64,000 nucleotides of DNA from NCBI GenBank assembly GCA_014904845.1, contig MU119466.1:1-64000 (forward strand), in the 5' to 3' direction. Made by a program: the position numbers and the translations under genes. Numbering within the stretch: the stretch's first letter is position 1; the number at the start of each line of letters is the position of its first letter. A model generated the notes under the pieces. It ran no database searches. It had not been told where the DNA came from and saw nothing but the letters and a program-made list of their open reading frames with translations. The DNA is from Acephala macrosclerotiorum. Lineage: Eukaryota > Ascomycota > Leotiomycetes > Helotiales > Mollisiaceae. Below, piece after piece: positions 25,616-36,726 of the stretch.

Positions 25616-26289
25616 GGGAAGCGAAAGGCAAACGATTGCCTTGAGTAAGATAGGATTAAGGTAAATTGGACTAAAAATGTGGTAGGGAGAGGGAGTTTTT
25701 CAAGAAGGGATCTTCCAAATTCAGAGTAGTCATAGAGTCGGCGTTTGACTTGACGTTAACCGGGGTCTTCTAGATCCAAATCCATATGAGGTAGTGAAGC
25801 CCTGAACAAAACCACGTGACTTATGCCATATTTTCAAAAATATTAGTGCCTATTCAAGAAAAAACTCCATCTATAATGAGCTATATATCGAGGTGTACGC
25901 TTCCAACTTCTGATGCATCTGTCTGCAATGACTATGCCACCAAACAGGTGTTCCATAAAGTCTCGTGACTGGGCGCTAAACCGTGTTTCGGACGCGTTGT
26001 CTCTCTGGGTACCAACAATCTCACCATTAAAATTATCCATCAACAGACGGACATTGTATTGACATTGTTCCTCTTGAATATGTCCATGTAAGTGGAACCC
26101 ATCCTCTTTACTTTGAGCATGTCTTCGCAATTGGGGTTGTTAAATGTGGTGTGTCCTGCATGCCTATCAGCAAGCCTTGATACTTGGATGCAATGCATTG
26201 GTCTCAGCCTCATCGCATCAAGTCCTCTTAATTAATTGATGACTTTGCTTGTAAGGATTCTTGCTGACGGTTGAAGTTATGTGATCAAG
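25616..26289. other. Intergenic, no gene seen
   Basis: 3' flank of the membrane protein gene and upstream part of the next relic. Short frames on both strands carry no motif. Confidence 0.5.
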
Positions 26290-27283
26290 ATGCCGACCGG
26301 ACCTGAGGTATGGGTTATCGACGACTCTGACTCTGAAGACAAACGAAACACTGTTGCAGGCAATTGCAATCCAAGTCAGTCGACCGCTTCATCGGACGTG
26401 CCTCAGAACCCGTCGCAAGCAATCGCAGAACCTTCCACGGCAGTAGCCAATACCAACGGCCGTGAACAAGTACAGACATGGAGGGACACATTGGCGGCTG
26501 AAGCTCCACGAGCTGCAGAACCTTCGAAGAGTCGCTCGGACCGGCAACAACTGCCCAAGCAGCGATACATTTCAATACGAACATGGAGTGGGAACATGAA
26601 GACGAAGATGAGGACAATGACGAGGACGGGAGGAGGAGGAAGAAGAAGAGGAGGAGCTGATCGATCCCCAGTCGATAAAAGAAATGCTGCTTGAATGCCT
26701 CAATGCTGTAGACAATGCTGGCACATTTGTGTACGGCGATTTGTTGAAGGATGCCCCGAATCCAGGCCTACTTTCGGAAGGATACCACGGCATGCGGTTC
26801 ACATTGGGACCAGGTAACGTCCGTATCATACAGGAAGCCAATAGGTAAGGAACCCTCGTCAATCCCGGGACAGCTGCCCTTCCATCACTGAGGAGAGTTT
26901 GAGAGATACCGGGGCACAAATGGAGAGCTCGCAACCCTTCTTGGAACTGACTACTTGGGGCGATCCTGATGAAGATGTACTCTGAGCATGGCATGGATAC
27001 TGACATTGAATTATATTCTTCGTCTCTTATATACCATGAAACAGGCAGCGACTTGAATAGAGACGGGAGGTAAGTGGAAGCTTCTTCCTTGGATGCCAAC
27101 ATATACTAACCTACTTGTCGTCCTTCACCTACGCATCGATTGTTCAGCTTCCTAGACGTGGTTTTTCCATTAAGTCATGATGGTGGCGAGTTTCCTCGAC
27201 CTAGTTCTTTGTCAACACAAGACACGCCAGCTGCTCCAAGTTCCTACTCCCGCTCAATAGATCCAAACTTTTGGCAAGACTAA
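26290..27283 (+). pseudogene. Relic of the putative 2OG-Fe(II) oxygenase family (fourth copy)
   Basis: Starts MPTGPEVWVIDDSDSED, the typical acidic opening, and loses frame in the GAGGAGGAA repeat at about 26625-26660. It continues as IDPQSIKEMLLECLNAV, LLKDAPNPGLLSEGYHGM and RFTLGPGNVRIIQEANR, with a donor at about 26846. Further pieces near 27030-27283 (LIYHETGS, then FLDVVFPLSHDGGEF after a likely intron) look like the Fe2OG core, but the family's HxD iron-binding pair reads as N-R-D here. With the frame loss and intervening stops, a functional enzyme is unlikely. Confidence 0.55.
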
Positions 27284-27443
27284 ACCAGGGATGCTCGGAG
27301 AGTTCACGTCATACCGCTCGCTCAGCACCCTTCTGGAAAATATGTCAAATTGGTCTATCAATCGCCTTCTTTAATTAAGAATCTGCCAAGGAAAAACCTA
27401 TGCGTGAACATTCTAACTCAGTACAACAGATGGAAAATCTTTC

Positions 27444-29471
27444 TCAGTCTATATGCAATCTCGCCGGCCTAACAGCAATGCCGCTAACCCCAAAGATAGT
27501 TTTGAATGGTCTGCCCTCATTTGAAAGGTAAGAAAAGTGGTGCTTATCCAAAGCTACTTGGAGTGCCTTCGTGATTCCATCTTCCTCGCCGTTCGCAATC
27601 ATCGAAGCAGCATAAGCATGATTGAACCACGACTTGGCATATTCCCACCCTTTCGTCTTCTCATAAATTATACCGATGCTGATCTTGCCCCAGACAGTAC
27701 GCTCCTCGTCCCAACCGAAGTCGTCTTCTGCTTTATGCTCAATCTTGTCAAAGAGCGACCAAGCCTCGTCCTCGAAGCCGCCCCTTAGAATGGACGCGGA
27801 AATCTCAAGCAGTGCTTCCATCACCTCGAAGCTCTTGAAATGTTGCTTGTCCCATCTCTCACGATAGATGACGTTAGTCGCTACGTCGACAGAGCTCAAG
27901 AACGCTACTCTATGCGGCCCATCTTGATTAGTCTTGTTGTAAAACTTCAAGAGCTCGCTCCTGGCTTTCAGATTCTGAATCTCAAGGGCTACTGGATCAC
28001 TACTGCAGTGCTGTATTATCGCTTGGAGGAAGGCTTCCACGGCAATATCATTTGCTGCAACGTGTGTCCTTGCAACTCCAATGCCATAATCAACTCGAGC
28101 GGAACTTTTCGTGGAAACTATATCCTCCGCTATTTCAAAAAGTTCGTTCTCGGAGGCTCTCTTCTTAGCCTGGAATGTCTTCCCTCGTCGCCGTGGCCGT
28201 TTTCCTCCGTTGCTGTTTAAGCTGGATTCAGATTCAACTAGGCCCTTAGACCGGGCAAGAAAGGCAAGTGCGTCAGTCCCTCGATTCCACCCGTTCAGGA
28301 TCTCGACAACTTGGAGAATCAGCTGTTGAGTACGTCGATCCTCAATTCCCAATTTCGATATGTGGCATCGGCAAACTTCTTCGAGAACTCTGTCAGCATC
28401 TGCCGATCGATCTTGCTCGGCGTAGAAAGATGCCATGGCAAATGATACTTTGACGGCCTCTTCGTGGGTTGGTCCAAGGAGATGTACATATCCATCGAGG
28501 GCTGTCGAAAACAGCTCTTCCGCCTGGTTCGACTGTTTCTCAGCATGACTCTGAGCCGATTCGAATATTGCGATGAGTTGCGCTCTCGAATGGCCGCCCC
28601 AGCTGAGGTTCAGGTCGTTCTCTTCAGACTCAGATAGTGGTTGTTCCGTTTGCTTTCCCTTCCCTGAAATTTTAGGGGGCGACATAGCATTCTGCGGCGT
28701 CGCAACATTTCTGGGTGTTTGATAGTCGATCTCGCTAGGTGTTTCGACCACTATCAGACGTTAGCAACGGCCCTTCTCTGAGTTCAGGGGCTGCTCACCA
28801 ATAGCTTCTGCTCCCTTGCGGGCCTTTTTCGATCTGACTGCGCTTCTTTCCACGACCCCTTTATCCCATTCGGCGCCACCATAAATGAAAATTGTATCTT
28901 TTCCATCTTCTCGCTTTCTCTTGTTCGCCTTTTGAGCCATCCATTGTGCGTACTCTCCAGGGAGATTCTTTCGCCAACCCCAAGCATCGAATTGTTCCTT
29001 ATATCTTTTCATTCTAGCAAGATCAGCTTCTTTCAATCGGAGTGAACCAGTGTTTACTCACGACTCGGGTACTGAGTACTTTCCGTTCATGTCTGCCATG
29101 ACGTCCTTGAGACTTTTGTTCTCCATTAGATACAGCCTCTTCAGTTCCTCTTTATAAGTTGCCAAGTCAGTATACCCGTTCCTGGAACGGCGTGCGGACC
29201 TTCGCGGAGAATCAGAGGGTGGAGGAGAGTTCTCTTGGCGTGTGACGGTTGTCTCTTCCATTGTCACGTCCTCGACTGCAAAATAATGGCCATGTTGCTG
29301 GAACGTCGATTGAATATCAGGCGTATTTCCGGTCCATGAATGGAACTCGAGGGCATCAGACTGGGCGGCATTGTTGGATGGACCCGCATGGTCTTGAGAC
29401 TGCCCTTCCGACATGTGTGGAACCTCCCAGTCGTAGCCCTCTGGAGGCAAGAGAGTATCAATTGGGTTCAT
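27444..29471 (-). CDS. Clr5-domain protein with helical-repeat C-terminus (643 aa)
   Basis: Model: complement of 27444-28750, 28799-29013, 29062-29471; 1932 bases, 644 codons, both introns 48 bp. The N-terminus is acidic and polar; residues about 105-165 form a Clr5-type domain (YKEELKRLYLMENKSLKDVM, then MKRYKEQFDAWGWRKNL), a Myb/helix-turn-helix-like fold named after fission yeast Clr5. Then comes a Lys/Arg-rich, nuclear-signal-like segment and a ~400-residue helical region with tetratricopeptide-like pairs (ELFSTALDGYVHLLGPTHEE; AKSWFNHAYAAS). Such proteins are common in Leotiomycetes and Sordariomycetes, and most have unknown roles. A DNA-linked role is inferred from Clr5. The start is the first ATG; an upstream in-frame GTG is not used. 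Confidence 0.8.
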
Positions 29472-30641
29472 CTTCACTCGCACAGTTGTCTGAAATGAAC
29501 TGTCGCTAGAAAGCAGACGCAGAGCCTTAGGTGATTTGCTTGAGAATAATGGAAGTTTGAATGCTCCGTTTCCGGTCGAAAACGAGCATCCTCTGTATCA
29601 TAGAAGGGGTTGCAATCTTAAAGTTCGCAAAAGTCCACAAAGAGAGCCACCAGAGAGCCACCATTCGCCGCTCTAGCTGAATCAAACCGCTAGCGAGGCT
29701 ACGCTATCCACTGTGGCCGAAGACAGCAGGTCATCGCCCCGCCACGTGGCGGCTGTGATGCAGTAAACTGTTGGACAAACAGGCCACGACTGGGAAGGCA
29801 GGAAGTCTCCTGCACTGCACCATAACAGAAGTTCCAAAAGTTCCAAAAGTTCCCCGAAGTTACGGCAGCCTTGCGTATTTTGTGACGAGGCGACCCCGCA
29901 GCGAACTCGAGCAAATCCAGAAGGGTTATAGGCTCATTTCTTGTTTTAAATAAGAAACAAGCGCCACAAAGTCCACGGAACCTAATTGGTTTATCTCCGA
30001 TAGCCTTACTTGATCCCACACCTAAAAAGTTTGCAAAAGTTCTCAAAAGTCTCGGCCAATCTCTCATGGGATGACTCTGTAGCCCTGTGCATGCTCGTGA
30101 AAAGATTTCGGAAGACACTAAAGGTGCAGCCGCCTGGCGTCACAAGATTCCGTGCCTGCCGACGATCATCCAGCCATTCTCGGTCATCTCCAAATCTCAC
30201 CCAATATTTGTTAGCATTCATCGCTTATTCTGGGTGGTAATGATACCGATGAGATTCAAAAAGTTCACAAAATATCCCAATCTCTTCATATTGCAAATTT
30301 GCCCGGTCTAAGCTGGAAAGTCACAGGGGTTCTCATCGAGCGACGCAGTTTATTGGAGGATATGGAGCTGACTCGGCGTTCACACTTCATTGAACATGCG
30401 ACTCGACCTGCTACTAAAGTTCTGTAAAGATCCTCAAAAGCGAATAAGTTGAGCCAGCTCAAGTATAAAGAGTAGCATGGACGATATCAACGAAATGGTT
30501 CATCTGTTCTTAACATTTGTACAAATCTGACTCTGTTTTCTTGAGCATCAACAACTCTCGACCGTATCTTCAATATTATCTGCTCCACGTGCATCCTTTA
30601 CCCTGTCCGATCGTCGATCAATTCGTCCAAAAGGCTTGACC
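29472..30641. other. Intergenic, no supportable gene
   Basis: Promoter side of the Clr5-domain gene, with many short AAAGTTC repeats (for example GTTCCAAAAGTTCCAAAAG at about 29832). Open frames here are short and lack motifs. Confidence 0.5.
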
Positions 30642-30983
30642 ATGTCAAGAATTGACGCGAAGCAGAAGGAGCTTAAAGGGACTGCCCTGCACCAACAGGT
30701 ACATCACTCAATTCCTTTGTGAAACTCTTTTATTTATTGAATTTAGCAATAACATCAAGTACAGGGACCAATTCAAGCTGCTGGATCCGGAAGCCGATGG
30801 CAGTTGTCATCCAACCAGCAGCCTACAAGCGGGGGCGACACCGAGCCGTTTACTCTTTCGCGGCACAGGGGCCAGCCTCGCTTGCCTTACCCACCCCCCA
30901 TGCTTCAGCGATGGCTTCAGGAGTCCCCGCGCGAACAGCCTTTCAACAACATCGCTTCCATATCTTGGGGTACTCGGACATAA
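30642..30983 (+). CDS. Possible small protein (91 aa), unknown
   Basis: Two-exon model: 30642-30698 and 30765-30983, joined over a 66 bp GT-AG intron; 276 bases, in frame. The product starts MSRIDAKQKELKGTAL and is rich in Gln, Ser, Pro and Arg, with no domain. The first acceptor (about 30746) would give an immediate stop, so the second AG was chosen. The support is only the splice logic; it may be non-coding. Confidence 0.3.
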
Positions 30984-31476
30984 TTCAATGGGAAGCGACA
31001 TCTCAGATAATTCCCATGTTCATTGGGCAGTGGAAAGGGATGTAGCCCACTGATTTAAGGTTATGATCGGGTTTAGGTTTTTTTTTATGCGTGTTTGTCG
31101 GGCTTTCTGGGTCCGCTACGCATGAGGCGATACGGTCGTGTTGCTGAAATGTAAGGCGAGGCTGGTTTGGGTTTGGGGGTTGGAAGAGGCTCAGCCGCTC
31201 TGGACGTGGGAGCCTACGGCGGTGAACGCAACGAGGCTTGAAGGCTTGAAGGTTTATCGTCGCTGCTTTAGAATGCTTGCGTCATGTGTGTCCTGAAACA
31301 ATATATGCTCATTGGATGACTTGGCCAACCATCAAAGCCCACCTTGTCGCTGAAGGGAGTTAAATCTTTCGGGCATTCCTCATGCATTCTTTGCTAACAC
31401 ATTCGTTATCGTGCATCACGTTTGTACACTCGCATCTTCTTGTCACAGATATCTTGTCCAATTAGCAAACCCCATC
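30984..31476. other. Intergenic, promoter side of the AAA+ gene
   Basis: Nothing recognisable beyond T-rich and G-rich stretches. Confidence 0.5.
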
Positions 31477-33715
31477 ATGACTAAGAGTTCACTTCGTCGG
31501 AGCGATCGCACATTAACCAAAGCTCAGACTCAGAGAATAGAGACAACTACAAACCCATACAGTAGTGCCTTTGCAGCCTTGGACGAAGATAACGATGTCC
31601 TTCCTGTGGAAGGCACAAAATGCGAAATTCATATGTACGAAAGACGATACAACAGTCGAGGAGAAGCAGTTCTTCTGCAAAGCGGGAGTAGATCCGATTT
31701 CAGCCGAGCAGAAGAGGACTTTGTCGACGCCGCTCTGGTACTCACGAGATACTACTCAATCAACCGAGATCTCGAGACTTCACGTCTAGAGATCAAGTCG
31801 CCCTACATTAGAGCTGCTTTGAAAGCAGTTGTCGGATCGTATCCAGGTGTTAACATCAATTCCAGTGGTCCTATTTTGATCAACGACGCTCCTAGGTGTC
31901 TATTTCACTACCGTGCTGAGCTTCAGAAATATGCTTCGAAGAGCAGAGATAAGAAGGTGAAGGAACATATCAAGTTCTGTCTTGAGTACATGAAGAAGAT
32001 ACTTGCAAGAGAGATCAGCAGTTACGAAGAGCTCATGCAAAATGGAGATGCGCCTCCTGGTCTCGAATTCCAAAATCTATGGATGGCTTTCAAGCCCGGC
32101 AGTCTGTTGTATGCGAAGGGGGTGCACAAGGTGTTCGGCATTTGCAGATTGAGGGCGATGACAATGAATTCATCTTCTGAAAGACCGGACTACTGGGACC
32201 TGCAATTAGAAGTGATAAACTCCGACGGGGAAGACTTCAGATACTGTCACCATGGCATTAAAATTAATAAATTCGATGGGTATAGACCTCTCGCCGAGAT
32301 GGAGATCTTCCCGTTGGAGTATCATCAGGAGAAAGAACGAGTCACACAACTTGCGTTGGAAATGGGGAAGAAGTATGTTTCATTGCTCGGGATACATCAT
32401 ATGAGGTACGAGGGAATGGCCAAAGTTCTAGCCATTGAAGGCCGATCAAGTTATTTCGAATTTGGAAGTAGACTAACGCATCGTTTCTGAAGATTCACTC
32501 CACTAACGTAAAGGATAGGTAAAGGAACGAATCATTATTGACGAGAAGGAGTACTATAACAATAACGGCGACTTTGGTAAAATTAGCATTCCAGACTCCA
32601 AGGTTTTTCAATCCCAGCAGGGTGACCACCTGAAGATGTCGAGTGAGGAACTACTTGTATGCCCCCCACTATGTTACGGATTCACACTCGGAACAAAGAG
32701 ATGGATGCTTTTCTACGTCGCAGACCTACAACCTGTGGAGTACAACAAGGATGCATTTCAAAGTCTGATGCTTGCCGAAGGCTTGAAGAAAATGCTTTCC
32801 TCCCTCGTCAAGTTACAGGTCGAAAAGACAGCTCAGTTTGACGATTTGATTGTCGGCAAGGGCAAAGGACTCATAATTTTGCTACACGGAGCGCCAGGTG
32901 TGGGAAAGACGTTTACCGCAGGTGAGTTGAACAAGTCAAGTACCAAGCGAGCAAACAATGACGTGTGGCAGAGAGCATTGCAGACTACTCAGAAAGACCT
33001 CTTTATACACTTTCCAAATCCGATTTTGGGAATTACCCCTTCGCAACTTCAGACAAGTTGCTCTCATCCTCGCTTGCTAGAGCTTCAAAGTGGAACTCCA
33101 TCGTACTTCTCGACGAAGCGGACGTCTTCATGCAAGAAAGAAGCGGAAGCGAGATGTTCCGGAACGAGCAAGTCTCTGGTAAGAAATTCCATTTATCAAT
33201 TTATCTCGAAATATCGAGCTGATGAACTTCAAATAGTCCTGTTGCGTATACTGGAGTATTTCGAAGGAACTCTAATCCTGACCACGAACCGAGTCGGAAC
33301 CATCGACGCCGCCTTCAAGTCTCGGATCCATCTCTGCCTCACCTATCCGCCCCTATCGGCCAAAGCAAGAAGTGGACTTTGGAAAACTTTCATTCTCAAA
33401 GCTACCGCATCAGAACATCCTTGTTGGCTAGATACGAAATTCCTGAAGAAAGTCTCGGCGAAAGAGATCAATGGTCGAGAAATTAAGAATATTGTGCGGG
33501 TTGCTCATGCTCTTGCGGTTAATGACAAGCGACCATTGAGTTCGGAGGATATTCTTCAGGGACTGCAGTATCTCAAGGACTTCGAAAGGGATTTCAGCAA
33601 AGCGGGCAACAAGCGAAAGATCGTCGAGGGGAACGAAATGCAAGGAGCTAAAAGAGCGAGGCGCAATAATGTAGAGGTGCTAGAGGATGAGTCGGGGCCT
33701 GAGATGGATGAATAG
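31477..33715 (+). CDS. AAA+ ATPase with DUF7025-like N-terminal region (about 690 aa), one apparent frame break
   Basis: Exons 31477-32467, 32519-32921, 32972-33178 and 33237-33715. The last two junctions are clean: GVGKTFTA continues into ESIADYSERPLYTLS, and EQVS into VLLRILEYF. Motifs: Walker A GAPGVGKT, Walker B IVLLDEADVF, sensor LILTTNRV, arginine-finger-like SRIHL, then a C-terminal small domain and a basic/acidic tail. The ~430-residue N-terminal part (FQNLWMAFKPGSLLYAKG) matches the region usually called DUF7025. These proteins are abundant in fungi, and their substrates are unknown. At the first intron (donor 32468, acceptor 32518) the reading frame is off by one base, so this copy may be frameshifted or the sequence may have an error. 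Confidence 0.75.
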
Positions 33716-33742
33716 ATGGAGCTGCAATAAGGTCTGGGAGAG

Positions 33743-34000
33743 TATTCTCTCAGTAGGAGAAATAAATGGCCGATTTTTGTACGCGAGAACGCTACAAAGT
33801 CCTTCAATCAAATTTATGCTCCTCCCTCGGCTATGTTCCAAAATTCATAAAAAATCTTAAGAATACTTCTCGAGAAGCTGCCTAATCTTTGCATCAAAAA
33901 TTATTAAGCAGTTTATTAGTTGGTTATTAGTAAGAATATAGATTCATCGCATTTGCGCGCTATACTAAAATCGGCCACTTATTTCTCCGACTGAGCGGTA
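33743..34000. mobile_element. Small inverted-repeat element (MITE-like, ~250 bp)
   Basis: 33749-33781 and 33963-33995 are inverted repeats of 33 bases with three mismatches (core GGAGAAATAA, then TGGCCGATTT). A TA pair flanks each side (33743-33744 and 33999-34000), as expected for Tc1/mariner-type target duplication. The interior has no open frame. It lies 30 bases beyond the stop of the AAA+ gene. Confidence 0.7.
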
Positions 34001-34001
34001 T

Positions 34002-34129
34002 TATCCCTTCGTCCGCTGAGACATGTCCCAACGCTAAGCAGAGGAGATTCGCTTAACTAGCGCTCATAATTTTATGTACTTTTGCATACAAATTTATGCG
34101 TCAAAGTACTTCAATTGAATGAAATCGCG
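34002..34129 (+). repeat. Left terminal inverted repeat
   Basis: 128 bp repeat starting TATCCCTTCG; it pairs with 35943-36070. GC content is far higher than in the interior. Confidence 0.85.
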
Positions 34130-35942
34130 TCTGCTTGTTCTCTATAAAAAAGCGCGTTCTAATGAAAAATTCTAGCGATTATTTCAACTCTAATTATAGC
34201 GGCAATTCAAGTTCACTATTACAATATGCAGAGCGAAAATCACAAGTTCTAAAGAATATTCTTAAAAAACTAAATCCTATCAATAAAGTTTTATATACTC
34301 CATTTAAAATCGAGTCTCTACAAAACTCGAAACCGCTTTTACTCTCTTCCTTTTCTTCGAATTTATACTCATTCGACTATTTCAATTTGTTCTTTACTCT
34401 CGATCTCTTTAAAACGATCACGAAAAACACTAATCGATACACTAGTATATACAAATTTCAAGTACAACAAAAAAAAGCACGAAAATAGAAAGATTTATTA
34501 CTAGAAAAATATTACGTATTTATTGGTATTATTTTATATATAAATATTTACTATAAGTCTTAAATCGAATTATACTAAAATCCAGATTTTAATAAAAACT
34601 TTTTACACACGATTTCAACTCATATATCTTATTACTACTTCAAACAAATCAAGCGTTATTACCATATTTCGAATTTTAAAAGTAACGAACGTAATAATTA
34701 TCAACTTTCTATTAATAAGATTTGATAATATAAACTGAAACTTTTTACTTTAATTATTCAAATTTTTTGTCGAAAATATTACTTCTTTTCGTTAAAAGTA
34801 AATATTGACGAAATTATAGTACGATTTTTCGATCAATAAATATATCTCTTATTTATTTATTTTTTTATTTTACTATTTCGCTACTCTATTAATAAGCAAT
34901 TATTTATAAGTTCGTACACATTTACAAAATGTTTAAAAAACTTATTAAAGAAGAATACAAAGTCTACAAAATCGCAAACTATAAATATATATACGAGTAA
35001 ATATAGAGTTTAAAAAAAAAAAAATTGTAAACTCTAATTAAATACTTATCTCTTATTTCTACCGATTTTCTCGTACGCTCTCTAATTTTAATACTCTTTC
35101 GACGACATATTGCTATTTATATAAACAATTACTTTATTTCAATCTCTTTATTTGTAGAACTATAGACTTGTAAATTTGATATTATAAGAATTACGCGCTC
35201 GCACAAAGCGTTTTTTGATTTTCTGTCGACAATAAAAAAACGATTTGCGAAAAACTTCTTTAGAATACTTTTATTGCAATAATTGAATAAAATATACTTT
35301 ATATTGTTTGGCAAAATAATAATATTGTTTTTAGATTAAATAATATTTATATTGTAAATAAAGTAAAAGATTGAATAAAGAGAAAGAAAAAGCGTTCTAT
35401 AAAAACGTTAATAAATAGAGTTTTTATACGAGAGATTTTTAAGAACAATTTTATTAAAAAACTTTCGATTTTTTGTTTTATCGACGATTATAATTAGAAT
35501 ATAAAAAGTATAGACCTAGTAAATCAATTTAAAGAAATGTACGAAATCTATAAGTCTAATTTTAAAAATTGGTGATTATTGTTTTATTGATTAATCGATT
35601 TTGCTTGCGTGAACGATTATCGATTTCACAAACTCTATATAAGTAAAAAATCTCTAACGCAATTGCAATTCAAAATCGAGTTCTACTGTAAACTCTTAAA
35701 ATATTCGGAAAAGATCAAATTACAAAATTTAAAAGTAGAATTAGAGAGTAAGAGAGTATTTAATCCTGAAAACGAACGTTTTCACTACTAGAAAAAGCGT
35801 TCTAAAGGCACTTGTACTTAGTGTTTATATAATTAAAGGTACAAAAAGACTCTTAAAAGACCTGTAGAAAGCAAAGCGATGCGCTCATATAGTGGTTGTA
35901 GGTTTTGTAATGTTAATTTATGTAAAGTGAAAGACTGCTAAG

Positions 35943-36070
35943 CGCGATTTCATTCAGTTGAGGTACTTTAACGCATAAATTTGTATGTAAAGGTACATAA
36001 AATTATGAGCGCTAGCTAAGCGAATCTCTCCTGCTTAGCGTTGGGACATGTCTCAGCGGACGAAGGGATA
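35943..36070 (-). repeat. Right terminal inverted repeat
   Basis: Reverse complement of the left repeat, about 94% identical by hand alignment. It ends CGAAGGGATA at 36070. Confidence 0.85.
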
Positions 36071-36726
36071 CTGAATAATGTTAGAGCATGCAATGTGGCC
36101 TTTTCCTATGGTGTAGGTCTTGATGTTTTAGGAGTAGTGGTAAAGGAATATAAATATAAGTACTCGACGTCAAAACAACGAATTCCCCAATTCCAAAGTC
36201 ACATTACTCCAACGAACATATCACACTTATCGGAACAAAAGAAGTCAAGATGAAGTTTATACAATCCATTTGAATACATATCTTATTTATATCCATATTA
36301 TATTCCATCACTATATCAAAATCAAGGGTATCTATCGCCTCGCTCATCGCTCCGCTCGCAACGAAAATCATCAAATCATAAAACAATGTTCCCAAAATGC
36401 AAGCAAGCCGCTGTACCGAACCACAAAAACTCTCCTCCCAAATGATAAAAAACCATTAACAGTACAGCCAGCCAGCCAGCCAATGACCCATCCCAAAATT
36501 GAAGAGATAGGCGCGAGCCTTGATATCTTGTGATATGATGAGATGTGTTGAGACATTGTAAGAGATGATGTGAGATAGGCGAAGGAAAAAAAAAACGCTA
36601 TGCAGTGCAAAAAATGATCAGACATCCGACCTAAAAACACAAACACGAACAAGAACTCCTCCTCTTTCTCCTAGTTCCAATCCCTTCCCCGAGCGACAAG
36701 TAAGAGGGGAGGGAGGGAGAAGATAC
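36071..36726. other. 3' flank of the methyltransferase gene, no gene seen
   Basis: Probable 3' untranslated and intergenic sequence, with a short AGCC repeat at about 36467-36483 and a GA-rich stretch at 36700-36720. Confidence 0.5.

Larger units (their letters stand above)
34002..36070. mobile_element. DNA transposon with 128 bp terminal inverted repeats, ~2.07 kb
   Basis: 34002-34129 and 35943-36070 are inverted copies with about 8 differences in 128 bases, mostly transitions. The outer ends read TATCCCTTCGTCCGCTGAG and its complement, giving a possible TA target duplication (TA-TCCC...GGGA-TA). The interior is AT-rich and mutated. Short frames remain (34135-34488 plus; 35609-35791 plus, with FNPENERF) that could be transposase scraps, but no DDE motif can be recognised. 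Class by inference: Tc1/mariner/Fot-like. Confidence 0.8.

Noticed and set aside
27537..28329. Plus-strand frames of 63-126 codons
   Set aside because: Shadows of the long minus-strand exon of the Clr5-domain gene.
34135..34488. 117-codon frame inside the 2 kb element as a transposase
   Set aside because: Low-complexity Ser/Asn/Phe/Lys product of AT-mutated DNA; no catalytic motif.
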